Assembly: GCA_033060915.1 (NCBI GenBank)
Contig: CM065378.1
Span: 32,006,001-32,070,000 of the forward strand
DNA: 64,000 nucleotides
Source: Euryodendron excelsum
Lineage: Eukaryota; Streptophyta; Magnoliopsida; Ericales; Pentaphylacaceae
Reading direction: 5' to 3'
Positions within the stretch are counted from its first letter, which is position 1. Each line of letters opens with the position of its first letter. A program made the translations under genes and the position numbers. Shown here piece after piece: positions 1 to 11,619 of the stretch. The notes beneath the pieces were generated by a model, which saw only the letters and a program-made list of their open reading frames with translations, ran no database searches and was not told the DNA's origin.

Positions 1-99
1 TTATTCTCATAACTTGCCTTAGTAAATGCAAAATCGAGGAACATCTCCACTCCTTTGTGATAGGCATCACTTAATCTTGATTATCCAACTCTTGTCCAT
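1..99 (-). pseudogene. CACTA (En/Spm) transposase-associated domain, 5' fragment
   Basis: Read on the minus strand, an ATG at 97-99 opens with Met-Asp-Lys-Ser-Trp. After a frameshift near position 70 the text continues as a block ending ...KGVEMFLDFAF, then TKASYEN. This layout (MDKSW, then GVxxFLxFAF) is that of the transposase-associated domain at the N terminus of plant CACTA/En-Spm transposases. The reading frame is broken and the rest lies left of the window. Family assignment is by remembered motif. Confidence 0.6.
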
Positions 100-344
100 G
101 GTGAAATAGCCACGACTAAACAAACATTCAACATAAAAATGGTAGTATATATGAGTCACAACAAATTAGAAGCTAAGATTTTCTAAAAAATCAAGTGACT
201 TACCTGAGGACTTTAAATCATTCTAGTGTGATTTTCTGTACAATTTTGTTAGAAGAACAATATATCCATTTATGGTTGATGACAATGAAGTATCTTATTT
301 TTTTGGGGTATCGCTTGATCTACTTAACACGCCCAAAAGTAAGT

Positions 345-534
345 ACGGCAAAATAGTACATAATAAAAATAACCCGATAAAATTGGGGTCAAATCACAAA
401 GAACGGATATAGTAGTTAAAACCGGATGACAAATGTAATACGGCAAAATAGTACATAATAAAAATAACCCGATAAAATTGGGGTCAAATCACAAAGAACG
501 GATATAGTAGTTGAAACCGGATGACAAATGTAAT
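345..534. repeat. 95-bp tandem duplication, two copies
   Basis: Units 345-439 and 440-534 are identical except for one A/G difference (ttaaaacc versus ttgaaacc). No reading frame is evident in the unit. The near identity suggests a recent duplication. Confidence 0.95.
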
Positions 535-539
535 CAAAA

Positions 540-1400
540 GAAAAATAAAATCTTCTTGTTGTTTTGAGATGGAGGTTACGAAACTAAACAATCGCACAAA
601 AAATACTTATAAAACATAATAAAATAAAATAGTTTTGGATTCAATTGATTTAATCATTTGACTTACTTGGGATTGATCAATATAGATTTATTAACTGCTG
701 ATCGTTTAGCCTACTTGAAACTCATAGACAGAACATAGCAGTGGAGCTCTCTGGCATTCGCCAAACTCTCCTCTTTGGCTCTGCCCTTGCCAATTTATAG
801 GCATTCCACTTTCTTTATTTTTCACTTGATTCTTCTTTGGCCGACAATGGCTTCCACCCTCTCTTTATTTTGTTTATTCAATCTAATCCACTTCCCGTTG
901 TTTATTCAATCCGACTCACGGTCAATTTCTTTTGTTTGCTTTCAATTGGTCACCTGCAATTCAATTGAAGTACTACACCACACACACGCACATAAATATA
1001 ATATAATATATAACATAATATATACACTCAAACCAATCACTTATGTTATATATAGATAATGTAATATACACACTTATATATATAATACATTCACACATAT
1101 GATATATATATATATATATATGTATATAATATGTATCACCTACACACACATATATATATATATAATCTCAGTATCAATGATGACTCGTGTGCACGCTTGC
1201 TTCATTTTGTTTAGTTTTAGTTACAAATCCACACAAAACACAAAGAGCATAAAAGAAATATCAAAATTATATTTAAAATGACAAAAAATATATAAATAAA
1301 TACTAATAATAGTTTACAATTAGATACTTTGATTGTACTTTTTAGACTGCAATCACGTATATATTTATATTTTTCACAAACAAATAGTACAATATTGTTT
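540..1400. repeat. Upstream duplicated segment, copy 1 (pairs with 8830-9530)
   Basis: This non-coding stretch matches 8830-9530 in order. Both contain the phrase 'ccaatttataggcatt', then 'gacaatgg', a (CA)n/(TA)n block, 'cgcttgcttcattttgtt' or its variant, and an AT-rich tail. It marks the 5' side of a large tandem duplication that also carries the LBD genes. No gene is seen in it; the short open frames are low-complexity. Confidence 0.7.
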
Positions 1401-3050
1401 AAGTGAACAATCAAATTGGGAAGAATAATTTAAAAAATTGCACAGTTCATAAGGGGAATTCAATCAAACAGGTGGAAGGCACTGTACAGAATTGACTAAT
1501 AGTAAATTACTTCATAACTATTTTGAGTTTTATGCTCTAAAATAAATAGATAATGTGAAATAACTATGAAAAGAGAAATAAATTCAGATGGAATGAAATC
1601 AATGGTTAAGAAAGAGGGCAGCATACCTGATTCACAGATCAATAAGACCATAATACAAGAGATGCAAAGGCACAATGGCTTACGGTGTTGGGTGATGATG
1701 ATGAAAAAGCGCAAAATTAATAGACGCAGATAGATCAACAATAGATATATTTCACTTGCTTCTTTTCTTCACAGCTTCCATGTTGTTCGTGGACTATTAA
1801 CTCCCGCTAAAAGTTTCGCTTGGGATCGTTTCTCTAGCTACAAGCCAGATACCCAATCACTTCGGTTTCACGTTTGAGAACGTGGCCTATGGAATAGACT
1901 TCGTGTGAACTTTTGGTTTACAATTCATATGATCCATTTGTATAATTATTATTATAATAAGCATTATGAAATCAATGTTGGTTTGTATTTATTATATATA
2001 TATACACACATTAATGATACAATTAAATATATCAATTAGGGTGGCCATACCCACTAGGCCCGCTGCCCGACCATTAATTACAAGATTTAAGAATTTTTTG
2101 AACCCGATTATGTGAATGGACAAACTTAAAATTTTTATTTAAAAACTAGACCGGCCCTAAAAACATGTAAAATAATATATTTATATATTTTATTATGTCT
2201 ATGCAATTAGATTTTATGATATTTAATATTATTTTTAAAGAAAAAATGTATTTTTTAAAAAAAATTATTTGGATTAAACAATATTTATATATGAGAGAAG
2301 CGAGATTATCCCAATAGTCGTGACACTCTCACCCAAGTTATGAAATCATAGATTCAACTAATGCTGCCCTCCTCATTTTGGCCCTCCACTAGTACTATTC
2401 TCAAAGAGAAAAATAAAATATTTATGTACAACAACTAATAATTTAAAGATATGTATACGAGATGTATTTTCACTTCTGTAACTTACATAGACTAGGTCTT
2501 GGATGTGCTCGGAACCAAACTGAATCAATCGTTTAGTCATTTACGACCCAAAACACAACTGTACCTTTAATAAATGCGGGCCAATCGAACCCATGGATGT
2601 CGGGCTGATATGGTTATTGGGATTTTTGGTTCTTCTATTCGTATCTAGTCTGTATATTCTAACTGTTCTATAAGGTATTAATAAAATTATGATTCTTACT
2701 CGGATTGCTCTACAAGATACTTATAAAAATTGAGATTTTTACTTTTTGAGCTACAAAATTGGGGAAAAAGAGAAAGAGAACCACCTATCAAATTAATGGT
2801 TTAGCAATTTTTAAGAATTACTACAATTGAAGATCCAACATATATTTTTATTTAATTTCACTTTGATAGATCTTCAATTTCGCAAAAGGATAAAAAATTT
2901 CATTTATCTGGCATATCCATGTAAGATTAAAGTGTATCTCAAATCCATTATACGAGATCATTTTTCTGTCTAAGGCTCTTGTTAAAAAAATTTCTACGTG
3001 TAATTAAGTGACTTCCTAAATGCATTGCCACAAGCTAATGTTGACTCCAT
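1401..3050. other. AT-rich intergenic DNA, no gene recognised
   Basis: Low-complexity AT-rich sequence with (TA)n tracts. The only open frame of note (1496-1741, minus) has the hydrophobic composition expected of random AT-rich DNA. Nothing supported here. Confidence 0.6.
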
Positions 3051-3059
3051 TATTAGAGT

Positions 3060-3534
3060 TTTTCTCAAATTAAAATACAACATGAGAGCAAAATAGCATT
3101 TTGGTTTAGTAGCACTTCCCGAAATGCCAAAAAATTTTGATTTTGTTATGGCATTTTTACTTTGACCCCACTAAAAAGCTTCCACACCCACTTAGTTAAG
3201 TGACATTTTTTTGAAAATGACATTGTTGTTAGATTACTAGTGACATCGTCTCACAAGATCACACAAAAAAGAGATTTTACATGGCATTTTTTTACTTTGA
3301 CGTTACTTTTTGTCTTTCAAAATTACTTGGTTCAATGGCACTTTCTAAAAAAAAGTCGCTGCTACCACATAAGTAGTGGCATTTTTTTAGAAAATGTCTT
3401 TAAAGAATTTTAATTTACTTGTGGTTCAATGACATTTTTTATAAATTGTCATTAAAATGTATTTTTCATGTCATTTTTACAAAAAAAAAAATGCCACTAA
3501 AATGGTGCCTCTAGATACTACTTTTGTTGTAGTG
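3060..3534. mobile_element. CACTA-like non-autonomous element, one end visible
   Basis: The stretch holds at least six variants of a short motif (tggcattttt or its complement aaaaatgcca) in both orientations, as in the subterminal repeats of CACTA elements. It ends near 3534 with 'ttttgttgtagtg', the complement of a typical CACTACAACAAAA terminus. The left terminus was not identified. Confidence 0.5.
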
Positions 3535-3788
3535 GTACATGCATTTATTAATATAAGTCCTACTGTATTTTGTCTTGTAAATAAGAAAATAAATCGAGGA
3601 ATTAATTTGTGTATAGTATTACTCTTTATTAAACTCTTTGTTCGAAATGTGTGTAATTAACCCTTCACTTAAAAACAAACCATCATAATGTTTTTTATTT
3701 ACTAAAAAGCCACTACTACATCATTCTATTAGAATTTTTTGTACAATTTGTTTTGGGAAGAATAACATTTTGCATAACTAAATCAGTT

Positions 3789-3793
<5 letters not shown>

Positions 3794-3830
<37 letters not shown>
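3794..3830 (+). repeat. (CT)n microsatellite in the 5' leader of LBD copy 1
   Basis: An uninterrupted CT run ending about 110 bp before the LBD start codon. LBD copy 2 has the same run in the same relative place (11620-11668), each preceded by 'gttaaaa', so the tract predates the duplication. CT/GA tracts in plant leaders can bind BPC/GAGA-type factors; that role is inferred. Confidence 0.85.
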
Positions 3831-3834
<4 letters not shown>

Positions 3835-3942
3835 ATTGCTTTGTTTCCTTATTCTGAAACGACCGGAAACTTCGTCGGCGACAAAAGGGCCGATATTCTC
3901 TGAAAGTCCCCACCAAGAAAGAAATCAAACCGTAGACTAGAA

Positions 3943-5559
3943 ATGAGCAATACAACTGCAAGCAGTAGTTGTGCTGCATGCAAGTACAACCGCAAGAAAT
4001 GCACACCCGACTGCCCTTTGGCGCCCTACTTCCCAGCAGACCAACCACAACAGTTCCTCAACGTCCACAATACCTTTGGGACCGCCAACGTCTTGAAGCT
4101 GCTCAACACTCTCCACCCCTCTGACCGCACAACTGCCATGAACGCAGCCATAGAAGATGCCAAGATACGTACCGAAGACCCCGTCGGCGGCTGCCACCGG
4201 AGAATTCGTCATCTTGAGGGTCTGATCCAACTCAAAGATGCCGAGATTGCTCGTCTTATTCGTCAGCAGCCACATATCATTTATCTCCCGCAGGCCCAAG
4301 AACATGCTTCTTCACACCGTGCTGTCAATCCAATGAGTATTCAAGACATGGAGTATCACCGAAGACCTACTTCTTCTGTTCCACCAGTCCTCGTTCAAGA
4401 CCAAGAATACCCAGTATATATTGATCAAGATTATCATCATAATACCACATTGGGGGGTTTTAATGTGCCAAGAAGCTCCGCGGCGACCACTGTGGCTGTG
4501 GGAATTCCCTCTTCCGAGCTCAACTGTAAAGAATCAACTCATGAATCCAGGTTTGTATTTTTGTCGCTGTTTGATTTCAATTTTTTTTTTTTTTTTTTTG
4601 TTGTTGTGTGTGTTTGTTAATTAGTTACTTCTCTGAGGAATGTGAATAAGTGCGAACGACTCTAGTTGTTGTTGTTTAGACACAGAAGAACAAAGCTGAA
4701 AGAAAAACCCTAAATTAGTTGAAGATTTCTTGAGATTCCATTGAAGTGTTAACACGCACAGAAATTGAGTATAAAATAATAGAATATAGTTTAATGTGGA
4801 CTTATCATTTCAGATTTTCCTTCTCTTGAATTCTTGAATATAGTTAAGCCGGCAATATGATGTGATGCGACTAAGGGTTCTAGACTCCATATGTGATTGA
4901 AAAACAATTGAATGTGAAATAAATTTAAGAATTATTTACTTGAAGTTTTCAGTACATAGGTATCACAGTAGTTGGACTTTGTCACTTTGTACTGGGTGAC
5001 GAGATTAATCGTTTAGATAATGTTAGTTTTGACTGAATATTATCGTCGAATATACTGTTTAAGGAAGCTTTTAATTCCGTAATAAAGCAACATTATAGTT
5101 TAGTCTAAATGCGAGGATAACCTCTTTAGTTTTTCAAATTTTGAAATTAATCCATAAATGCGTTAAGTACTAGAATTGAGATAAGCTCGTGTAACTTTAA
5201 AAAGATGCAAATTAAGTATTTGAAGATGATGAGAAACGCAGGTATGATTAGAATAATAAGTTTACTATGCAGTGCCAGTTATTGGGGGTGGAAAGTAATG
5301 TCATGATCTATGATTTTCCGACTTAAGCACCTTGTTTTCACACTTAAATTATGATTGTCTTCTAAAAAGAAGAAAAAAAAATCTCAAGCATTTTCTGTTT
5401 GAGTCACTTTTTAATTCAAGTTCATCTTGCAGGGACAAAACTGTGGTAAGAGCAGAAGTTGACTCAGTCCAGCAGGAGCAGGAGAAGGAGAAGGAGCAAG
5501 ATCTAAAGGATGCTGCTTCTCAATTTTCTCTTGCCAATACGAATGATCAATCGATGTAG
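3943..5559 (+). CDS. LOB-domain (LBD) transcription factor, copy 1, complete
   Basis: Plant-specific nuclear DNA-binding regulator. Exons 3943-4550 and 5433-5559 (intron 4551-5432, GT-AG, split AG|G arginine codon) give 244 residues. The C block is C10-x2-C13-x6-C20-x3-C24. The GAS-like block (about 38-84) runs from FLNVH through GTAN to DPVGGC at 79-84. A heptad-like Leu/Ile segment at about 88-105 is the coiled coil used for dimerisation by class I LBD proteins. From memory it resembles the LBD22/LBD27 (SIDECAR POLLEN) type more than LOB/AS2. Usual family features GAS and DPVYGC are altered here. The last exon encodes an acidic, Glu/Gln-rich tail conserved in copy 3. The start was chosen because the ATG context matches copy 2 exactly. 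The DNA homology with copies 2 and 3 extends through the intron and about 600 bp of 3' flank. Confidence 0.9.
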
Positions 5560-7132
5560 CTAGTGTGAGAACCTGATTAAAAGGTCACTGCTTCAGTGTG
5601 AGAAGATGATTTCCTCATATTAGCTTCCAAATTCTTTTTACACTCTGTAATCTTTGTTTGTTGTCCATATTCTAGGATAGAAAATTGAATCACATAGATA
5701 GTGCAATTTTTTCAAAGATGGTCATTTTAAGTTGTATTACACAAGCTGTTTCACTGTGAATATGACCATTTACTTTCTTACAAGTTCCACATAATACAGG
5801 AGTATGGTTGCCTCACTAATGATGTTGAATGACAATTTACTTTCTTACTTTCTTTTTTTTGGATGATCCCGCAATTTATTTCATGGGTGGTTATGTTAGT
5901 CTCTAGCTATAGCTCATATAGCATGAATTGTTTAAGAGTTGAATTGTGTGATGAGCAGAAGTGTACGGATAGAGATGATTTCTTTGATTGACATGCAATA
6001 TGGACTTTGATTACAACCTTTATATCTCCCAATCTAACGGTTTGGTGTCTATCATGGTCTCCAGCTTATAAATTTTATTACAATCTTCCTAAAGCAAAAA
6101 TTCTTGATTATTATTTCCTAAAACAACCAAAAAACTTTCCAGTTTCACGTAGTTGATCTCTTCCAATTTTCCACCTTTTTTCATTTGTTAGTGTAGTGAC
6201 TAGTGAGTGACATCCCTCTAATATGTCATAAACTCCTTATTCTGCACAAATGGTTTTTCCCCCCAACTGACGTATCGCTTGGTTTAGTTGGAAAAATTGA
6301 AGTCGGCTATTGCACTAATTATCTTCAAGATGCCTGAAATATGAGGGAACACAATCTGCATTCCATAGAAGATAGACATACTAGGTTAGGGAATATTTCT
6401 ATCATGAGGTTCTTGGTTCTTAGTTGGTTTTGAGTGTCGTCGTTTTGTAGATCTCGATGGACTGATTGAGTTAGAACTGGCAGCAATACTGCACAATCTT
6501 ACAGATCATGGGAGCACTGTTGTGTCTGTTTCTTGATACAGAGATGGATTCCTCTGCATCTCTGAAATCAAGAAACAGAGATGGATTCCTCTGCATTTCT
6601 GAAATCATCTAGAGGCTTGCCATTGGGTTGAGAAAAAAACCGAGTTTCTTGCTATTTTAGCAAATGATTCATATGTGGGAAATTTTTCGACACAAGTTGT
6701 ATATCGTCAATCTGGAACTGAGTGCTAGAGAGCTCTGTAAGCACTCCAAAACTTAAGTTAGCTAAGAAAATGTGATTAACAAGGAATGAGAATACAGACA
6801 TGAAATGGACTATTACCCGTTGTATAAGCATCAAACTCTACTTGAGCTCTCCTTTATTCTCCCCGAAGTTATAGTGTTTCCCTAATCTTCTTAGTTGTGG
6901 CCGGCTCAATTAGGCTTGTCCCTCACTCTAGATAGTCATGAGCCATCTTTCTATGAGTGGGGAATGTTTCCCATTTTGAGCGCAAATCCGAACCCTCTCT
7001 CCCCATCCTTTGGTAGTTAAGGGAAAATAGGACCATTTCTTAACTGACTGGGTTGACCAAGTCAACATAGAATTGACGTGGCATCTCTTCTTCCACGTGG
7101 CAATTTCTTAAAATTACCTCCCTCAACCTAGA
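5560..7132. other. 3' flank of LBD copy 1 and intergenic DNA
   Basis: 5560 to about 6160 matches the 3' flank of LBD copy 3 (15735-16920), including 'gttgcctcactaatg' and 'catgaattgtt'. A 37-bp imperfect tandem duplication lies at about 6538-6610 (repeated 'cagagatggattcctctgca'). No gene recognised. Confidence 0.65.
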
Positions 7133-7413
7133 GTAATGCCGTACAAACAGAAATTTTCATACAAAATGATTTGTTTGAATGAAAATCTTTCACTTCAAAA
7201 CAAAACACTTACTGTATAGATTTTTAATTACAAAACTATCACAAATATATTATTTCTCCGTGGCATTTTCTATACAAATTTGGATAAGAGCAGTGGTAGT
7301 TTTGTAATTAAAATTCTTTAGGATGGGTGTTTTGCTTTGAAGTAAAAGACTCATTCAAACACATCATTCTGTATAAAAATTATGTGTAAATTTTCTGTTT
7401 ATATAGCATTACC
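7133..7413. mobile_element. Fold-back MITE, family A copy 1
   Basis: Long imperfect inverted repeat. The left arm (gtaatgccgtacaaacagaa...) is the reverse complement of the right arm, which ends 'gtttatatagcattacc'. Both arms contain the cores 'cttcaaaacaaaacac' and 'taattacaaaac'. Related sequences recur at 13367, 18237, 22372, about 30100 and 31935, so this is a dispersed family. Class (Mutator, hAT or Harbinger) not decided. Confidence 0.6.
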
Positions 7414-7419
7414 GTTATT

Positions 7420-8165
7420 CAAAATTTGAAATTATCCATCAAGGTGTCTGTGGAATTGAGATAAGCTCGTGGTTAAAAGATGATAATTAAGTTTTTGAAG
7501 ATGAAAAGAAATACAGCTATGACATGGTTAATGAGTTTACTGTACTATGTCAGTGTTTTTGAACCATTAATGGCATGTTTGGAACTTGATGAAGGGAAAG
7601 GGAAAGAGAAAGCATGGGAAGGGAAAGGGATGCAAACTGTTTTGGATTTTCTTTCTTGGAATATCCTTTGTTTCCCTTCTCTCTCAAGCTAGAAAGTAGA
7701 AATCAAAAGAAGGAATAAAAATAATTAGTCCCCCTTCCTTTCCTCAAGTTCCAAACAAACTTTAAAATGTTTATCATGTTTATCAGAAATAAAGAATAAA
7801 ACTTTGAATTTTTTTTTTTTTTTTTTTGCGAAATGTTGTTTCATTTATGTTCAGTATGTTTCTGCATTTTACACTATTATTCTATTTGCAATCTCTCAAA
7901 TCTTTCCTATTTAGTCTCATGAATATCAGCTCTCTCTACCTCTGCTATTTTTCTTCCAGATCATTAATATTCCTTAAAGAGGATGAGCTAATGCTTTTGT
8001 CTCTCGTAATAAGAAAAATAAAATATTAGATAGATTCGATGGAACCATACGCAGTAATGCATTTGTTACTCGGAATAAGAAGACAAACTCTTTAAGAGAT
8101 GCCTTAAATTTATGTGAATAGTGTTCCAAACACAAAAAAAAAAATAATATAATATTTTCTTGCAC
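7420..8165 (+). pseudogene. Orphan LBD intron remnant
   Basis: Similar to the introns of the LBD genes: 'gaattgagataagctcgtg' is shared with 5176, and 'agaaatacagctatga' with 13065 in LBD copy 2. Further shared phrases ('agctctct..cctctgctattt', 'gagctaatgcttttgt', 'gatgccttaaatttatgtgaata') track 13080-13640 in order. No LOB-domain coding sequence accompanies it. It is either what remains of another LBD copy or a duplication of the intron alone. A MITE is inserted at 7576-7757. Confidence 0.65.
7576..7757. mobile_element. MITE inserted in the orphan LBD intron
   Basis: Terminal inverted repeats: left 'tgtttggaacttga', right the complement of the same 14 bases ('tcaagttccaaaca'). Length about 182 bp, consistent with a PIF/Harbinger- or hAT-type MITE. 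A related unit is at about 41967-42149. Confidence 0.65.
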
Positions 8166-8829
8166 TTTCTGTTAATTTAAAGTAAAACAGATAATAATTT
8201 TTTGCCTAGTTAGTAAATACTCGTACTATTCACATATATTACCGGTACGTACATATAAATAAATAAAAACTATCGTTTTCTCTGAAACTTAATTAAAAAT
8301 ATTTATTTTTTTGAGTTGATCTGTATAGTACACGAATTAAACGTTTTAAGTATTATACTTTAAAAAAAAAAAAGTCGATTAAAAATTAAATATGATTTAA
8401 TATAACAGTGGCATATTATTAATTATATACTTAATATATAATTATAATAGTACTTGGAATATGTAATATTTTTCTAATACTTGGAATATTTAAATTATTA
8501 AACTTACTTTTCTATAACTTATTATTAACACTCCAATAATAATTAAATCTAGAATAGCAAAATCAAAACCATAGATTCATATCATCGATTTGTGCAACAA
8601 CTATACCAAACTAAGATTTGTGCATAAAAATTACCAAATTTAATCAAGAATCTAAGTTTTTTCAAAGATCTAGAATTTAATTACCAAGAATTAAAAAATT
8701 TTGAAGATAAAATAATGAAGACCCAATTACCTTCGTTGATATTCTAAGATCTCCAAATGATCTTATCAATTAGCTCCAAGAATAAAACTATCTACTTATG
8801 GTATGAAAAAGACTCGGTGTGAAAAAGTA
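8166..8829. other. AT-rich intergenic DNA
   Basis: Very AT-rich; nothing recognised. Confidence 0.6.
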
Positions 8830-9530
8830 ACTTTATAAATAAAATGGTTTATTACAGCCGAATAACAGTAAAACAAAAATCGAAAACTGATTGAAAAACA
8901 CTGACAAGCTAACTAAAAATTTACAGCTGAAACGGAAAAATAAAGCGATGGTGGCCTTTGCCTCTAGATTAGCTCTCAAGCTCTCCTCTTCTTCCCCCGT
9001 ATAATCCCAATTTATAGGCATTTGGCCAAGTGGGTGAACTTTCCTTCATTCATTTCTTCTTTATTTTTTCATTTTAAGAAATCGACTTTGGCAGACAATG
9101 GTCACTTTCTCCATGTTTTTCATCATGCATTCTACGTTGCTTTCTTTCTTTTCATCATTCATTCACTTTTCTTTTATTAATTTAATCCAATCCAGTTCAC
9201 TTAGCCATCAATTTCGTGGGTCATTTGCACACACACACACAAATACACACGCATATATATATATATATATATAAAATATATATACACTCACTAACACATA
9301 TATAAATATAATATACATTCACTAATATATATTATATAATGTGTATATTTTACATCAAATTAATACTTGAATAAATGTATGTACGCATGTTGCTTTATTT
9401 TGTTCGTTTTAACTTCAAATCTACATTACACAAAAACATAAAAAATACTAAATTTATATTAAAATGATAAATAATACACAAAACATAACTAACGTTAGGT
9501 TGTAATTAGGGACTCCAATTATATTTTTTT
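8830..9530. repeat. Upstream duplicated segment, copy 2 (pairs with 540-1400)
   Basis: Non-coding partner of 540-1400. The shared order is 'ctctcctctt', 'ccaatttataggcatt', 'gacaatgg', a (CA)n(TA)n block, and a 'gcttTattttgtt' motif with AT-rich tail. The offset from copy 1 is about 8.2 kb, close to the 7.8-kb offset between LBD copies 1 and 2. Confidence 0.7.
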
Positions 9531-9924
9531 AAAGTATAATAACACTTTTAGCGACGAATCCATTTCATCGCACAAAGTAACTCCAATAGTTCTAGCGATT
9601 AGATAATTCCTTCTCTAAAAGCACTGATAATCGTCACTAGAGGGTGTAACCAGTGAATTTTTTGTGATGATTGTGGTTTCTTACGACTGAATTTGAGCCC
9701 TTTAGCAATGATTTATTTCGTCACAGTATTTTAAGTATTTTTGATGAGTTCACATTTCCTCGTAAATGGACATGCTTTTAGCGACGATTCATGGATCTCA
9801 TCGTAAAAGCTTTTACAATGAAGTTATAGCAACCACTCAGTGGTGATTTTATTTTTGGTCTCAAAACCCTTTTGCGACGAACATGATTAGGTTTAGTGAC
9901 GAAATTTATCATCGCTAAAATTGA

Positions 9925-10145
9925 CGGTCCATTTGGTAGTGCTGTCAGTTTTTATTTTTATTTTTTGTATGTCATAAGTGTGTATTTTTTTTTTATTTTT
10001 TATAATTTAATAATGACATTTATAGATTACCGTTCTGCTCATATTACCAGACCAATATTTTAGAATAAAAAAACACACATATTTTAGTGTCTTTTTTATG
10101 TTTTTCATTTTTAAAAAAATAAAAAATAGAAACCAAACGAACCCT
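9925..10145. mobile_element. MITE unit 1 of a head-to-tail pair
   Basis: Left end 'ggtccatttggtagtgctgt', right end 'aaccaaacgaaccctga'. The T-rich left interior pairs with an A-rich right interior. It shares terminal and interior sequence with the adjoining unit at 10148. Confidence 0.55.
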
Positions 10146-10147
10146 GA

Positions 10148-10410
10148 GGGTCTGTTTGGTAACGCTGTCAGTTTTTATTTTTTGCTGTGTGTTTTTTTTG
10201 GTTTGGGGATGGGCATATATAGGTTATCGTTGTGCCAATAGTACTAGACCAATATTTTAGTAAGAAAGAACACACCCATTTTAGTGTTTTTAGTTTCTTT
10301 TTTTTTGAATTTTGTAAAAAACTAAAAAAAAATTTAAACAAACATTGTTTTTTGTTTTTTTTGAAAAAAAAATAAAAAATAAAAACAATAAACGTTACCA
10401 AACAAGGCCT
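10148..10410. mobile_element. MITE unit 2 of a head-to-tail pair
   Basis: Left end 'ggtctgtttggtaacgctgt', right end 'aacgttaccaaacaaggcct'. The inverted termini pair as GTTTGGTAACG/CGTTACCAAAC. It starts two bases after unit 1 ends. Confidence 0.65.
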
Positions 10411-10425
10411 AAATTTTCTTGTAGT

Positions 10426-11550
10426 GCCTGGTTGGTTTTAAGTGTGGCGGCTTTGTACGTTTCGATAGAAGCTATATATCAAGGGTAAGCATCTCTAACT
10501 TCAAGGCTACTCATATTTCAAATTTTCATTCTTTATTTTAGGTAGTCATTTTTTTGAAAAAATTGTTCAGCAATACTATCTGTTATAACTAGTTACCTCA
10601 TGAATTATTCTTTTTTTTAACATTCATTCTAAGAAAATACAAAAACAAAAAAAAAAAGAGGAGAGGGAGTAAAAGAGATTTGTGAATTAAGCAATAGAGA
10701 GCCTTTTTTGATTCTCTATATTTGGTGAGGCAAAATTAGACTCCCTAAAATAGAGAGTCCCAATAGGAGGTTATTTTTTAGTCTAAAATATCTAAGAGAG
10801 CCATTCATTTTAAAATAAAACACCCTTCGTAATAACTCTTAATTACAATAATGTCATTGTTATATAATTCTGGTGGAGTTTTTTGTACATATTTTATGAA
10901 AGAGTGGCATTTTCTATTAAACTAATAGCAAGCATTAAAAATATTTTTCTCGGAAAAAAGAAAAAAAAAGAGGTAATTACACTTTACCCTATTGTGGTTT
11001 GAGCCAAAATCAAATGATCCCCATGTAATTTAAAAGTGAACACATAAACCTCATATGGTTTGGACTTATCTGCAAAATGAATAAAAACTGTCATATTTAA
11101 TGAAAATTCTATCATAACAGTATTTTTGTCATTTTATGTTTCCAAATTAAAATATCAAAAAGACGATTTGATGAAATAACAAACAAAAAAACTTTCATAG
11201 ACAACCTTTTATTTTGACATAAAAAGCCCAAATCGTCTTTTTGATAATTTGGTAAGATAAAATGACAAAAAAACTCTTGTGACATAATTTTCGTTAAATT
11301 TTATAGTTTTTATTTATTTTACAGATAAATTCAAATCACAAGAGATTTATGTGTTTTCTTTCAAACCGCATCTAAATTTGACTTAAACTATAAAAAAGTA
11401 AAGTATAATTACCAAAAAAAAAAAAAAAAACCAAAAGCAAAGAGAAATGTAACTATGGCCCATGGGAGAAAAAAAGAAGAAGAAGAAAGAACTTCCAATG
11501 GAGAAAAAAAATAAAAAAATAAAAGAAGAAAGGAAGGAAACTTCCAATCT
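10426..11550. other. Intergenic DNA upstream of LBD copy 2
   Basis: AT-rich with poly(A) runs. A fold-back stretch at about 11080-11290 (aaaagacgatttg / caaatcgtctttt region) looks like a degenerate MITE. About 10795-10920 resembles MITE family A. No gene seen. Confidence 0.5.
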
Positions 11551-11562
11551 AGGGATAAGACC

Positions 11563-11569
11563 TATAAAA
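11563..11569 (+). promoter_or_regulatory. Candidate TATA box for LBD copy 2
   Basis: TATAAAA within 'gacctataaaacta', about 50 bp before the (CT)n leader tract and about 200 bp before the start codon. Position and sequence are typical of a plant core promoter. No equally good match was seen for copy 1. Confidence 0.55.
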
Positions 11570-11617
11570 CTACGTCCCGCATCTGTCTCGCCATATACAA
11601 AACAAAATGAGTTAAAA

Positions 11618-11619
<2 letters not shown>

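Larger units (their letters stand above)
9540..10425. mobile_element. CACTA-like element with nested MITEs
   Basis: Repeated short motifs 'tagcgacga' and their complements (9540-9920) are typical of plant CACTA subterminal regions. The right end 'ttttcttgtagtg' (about 10412-10424) complements the common terminus CACTACAAGAAAA. The left terminus is degenerate ('cacttttagcgacga' at about 9543). Two MITE-like units fill 9925-10410. Confidence 0.6.

Noticed and set aside
3716..4305. Minus-strand frames of 110 and 122 codons over LBD copy 1
   Set aside because: They are the reverse complement of the LOB exon and CT tract (RE-RE-RE repeats). The plus strand has the conserved cysteine block and splice sites.
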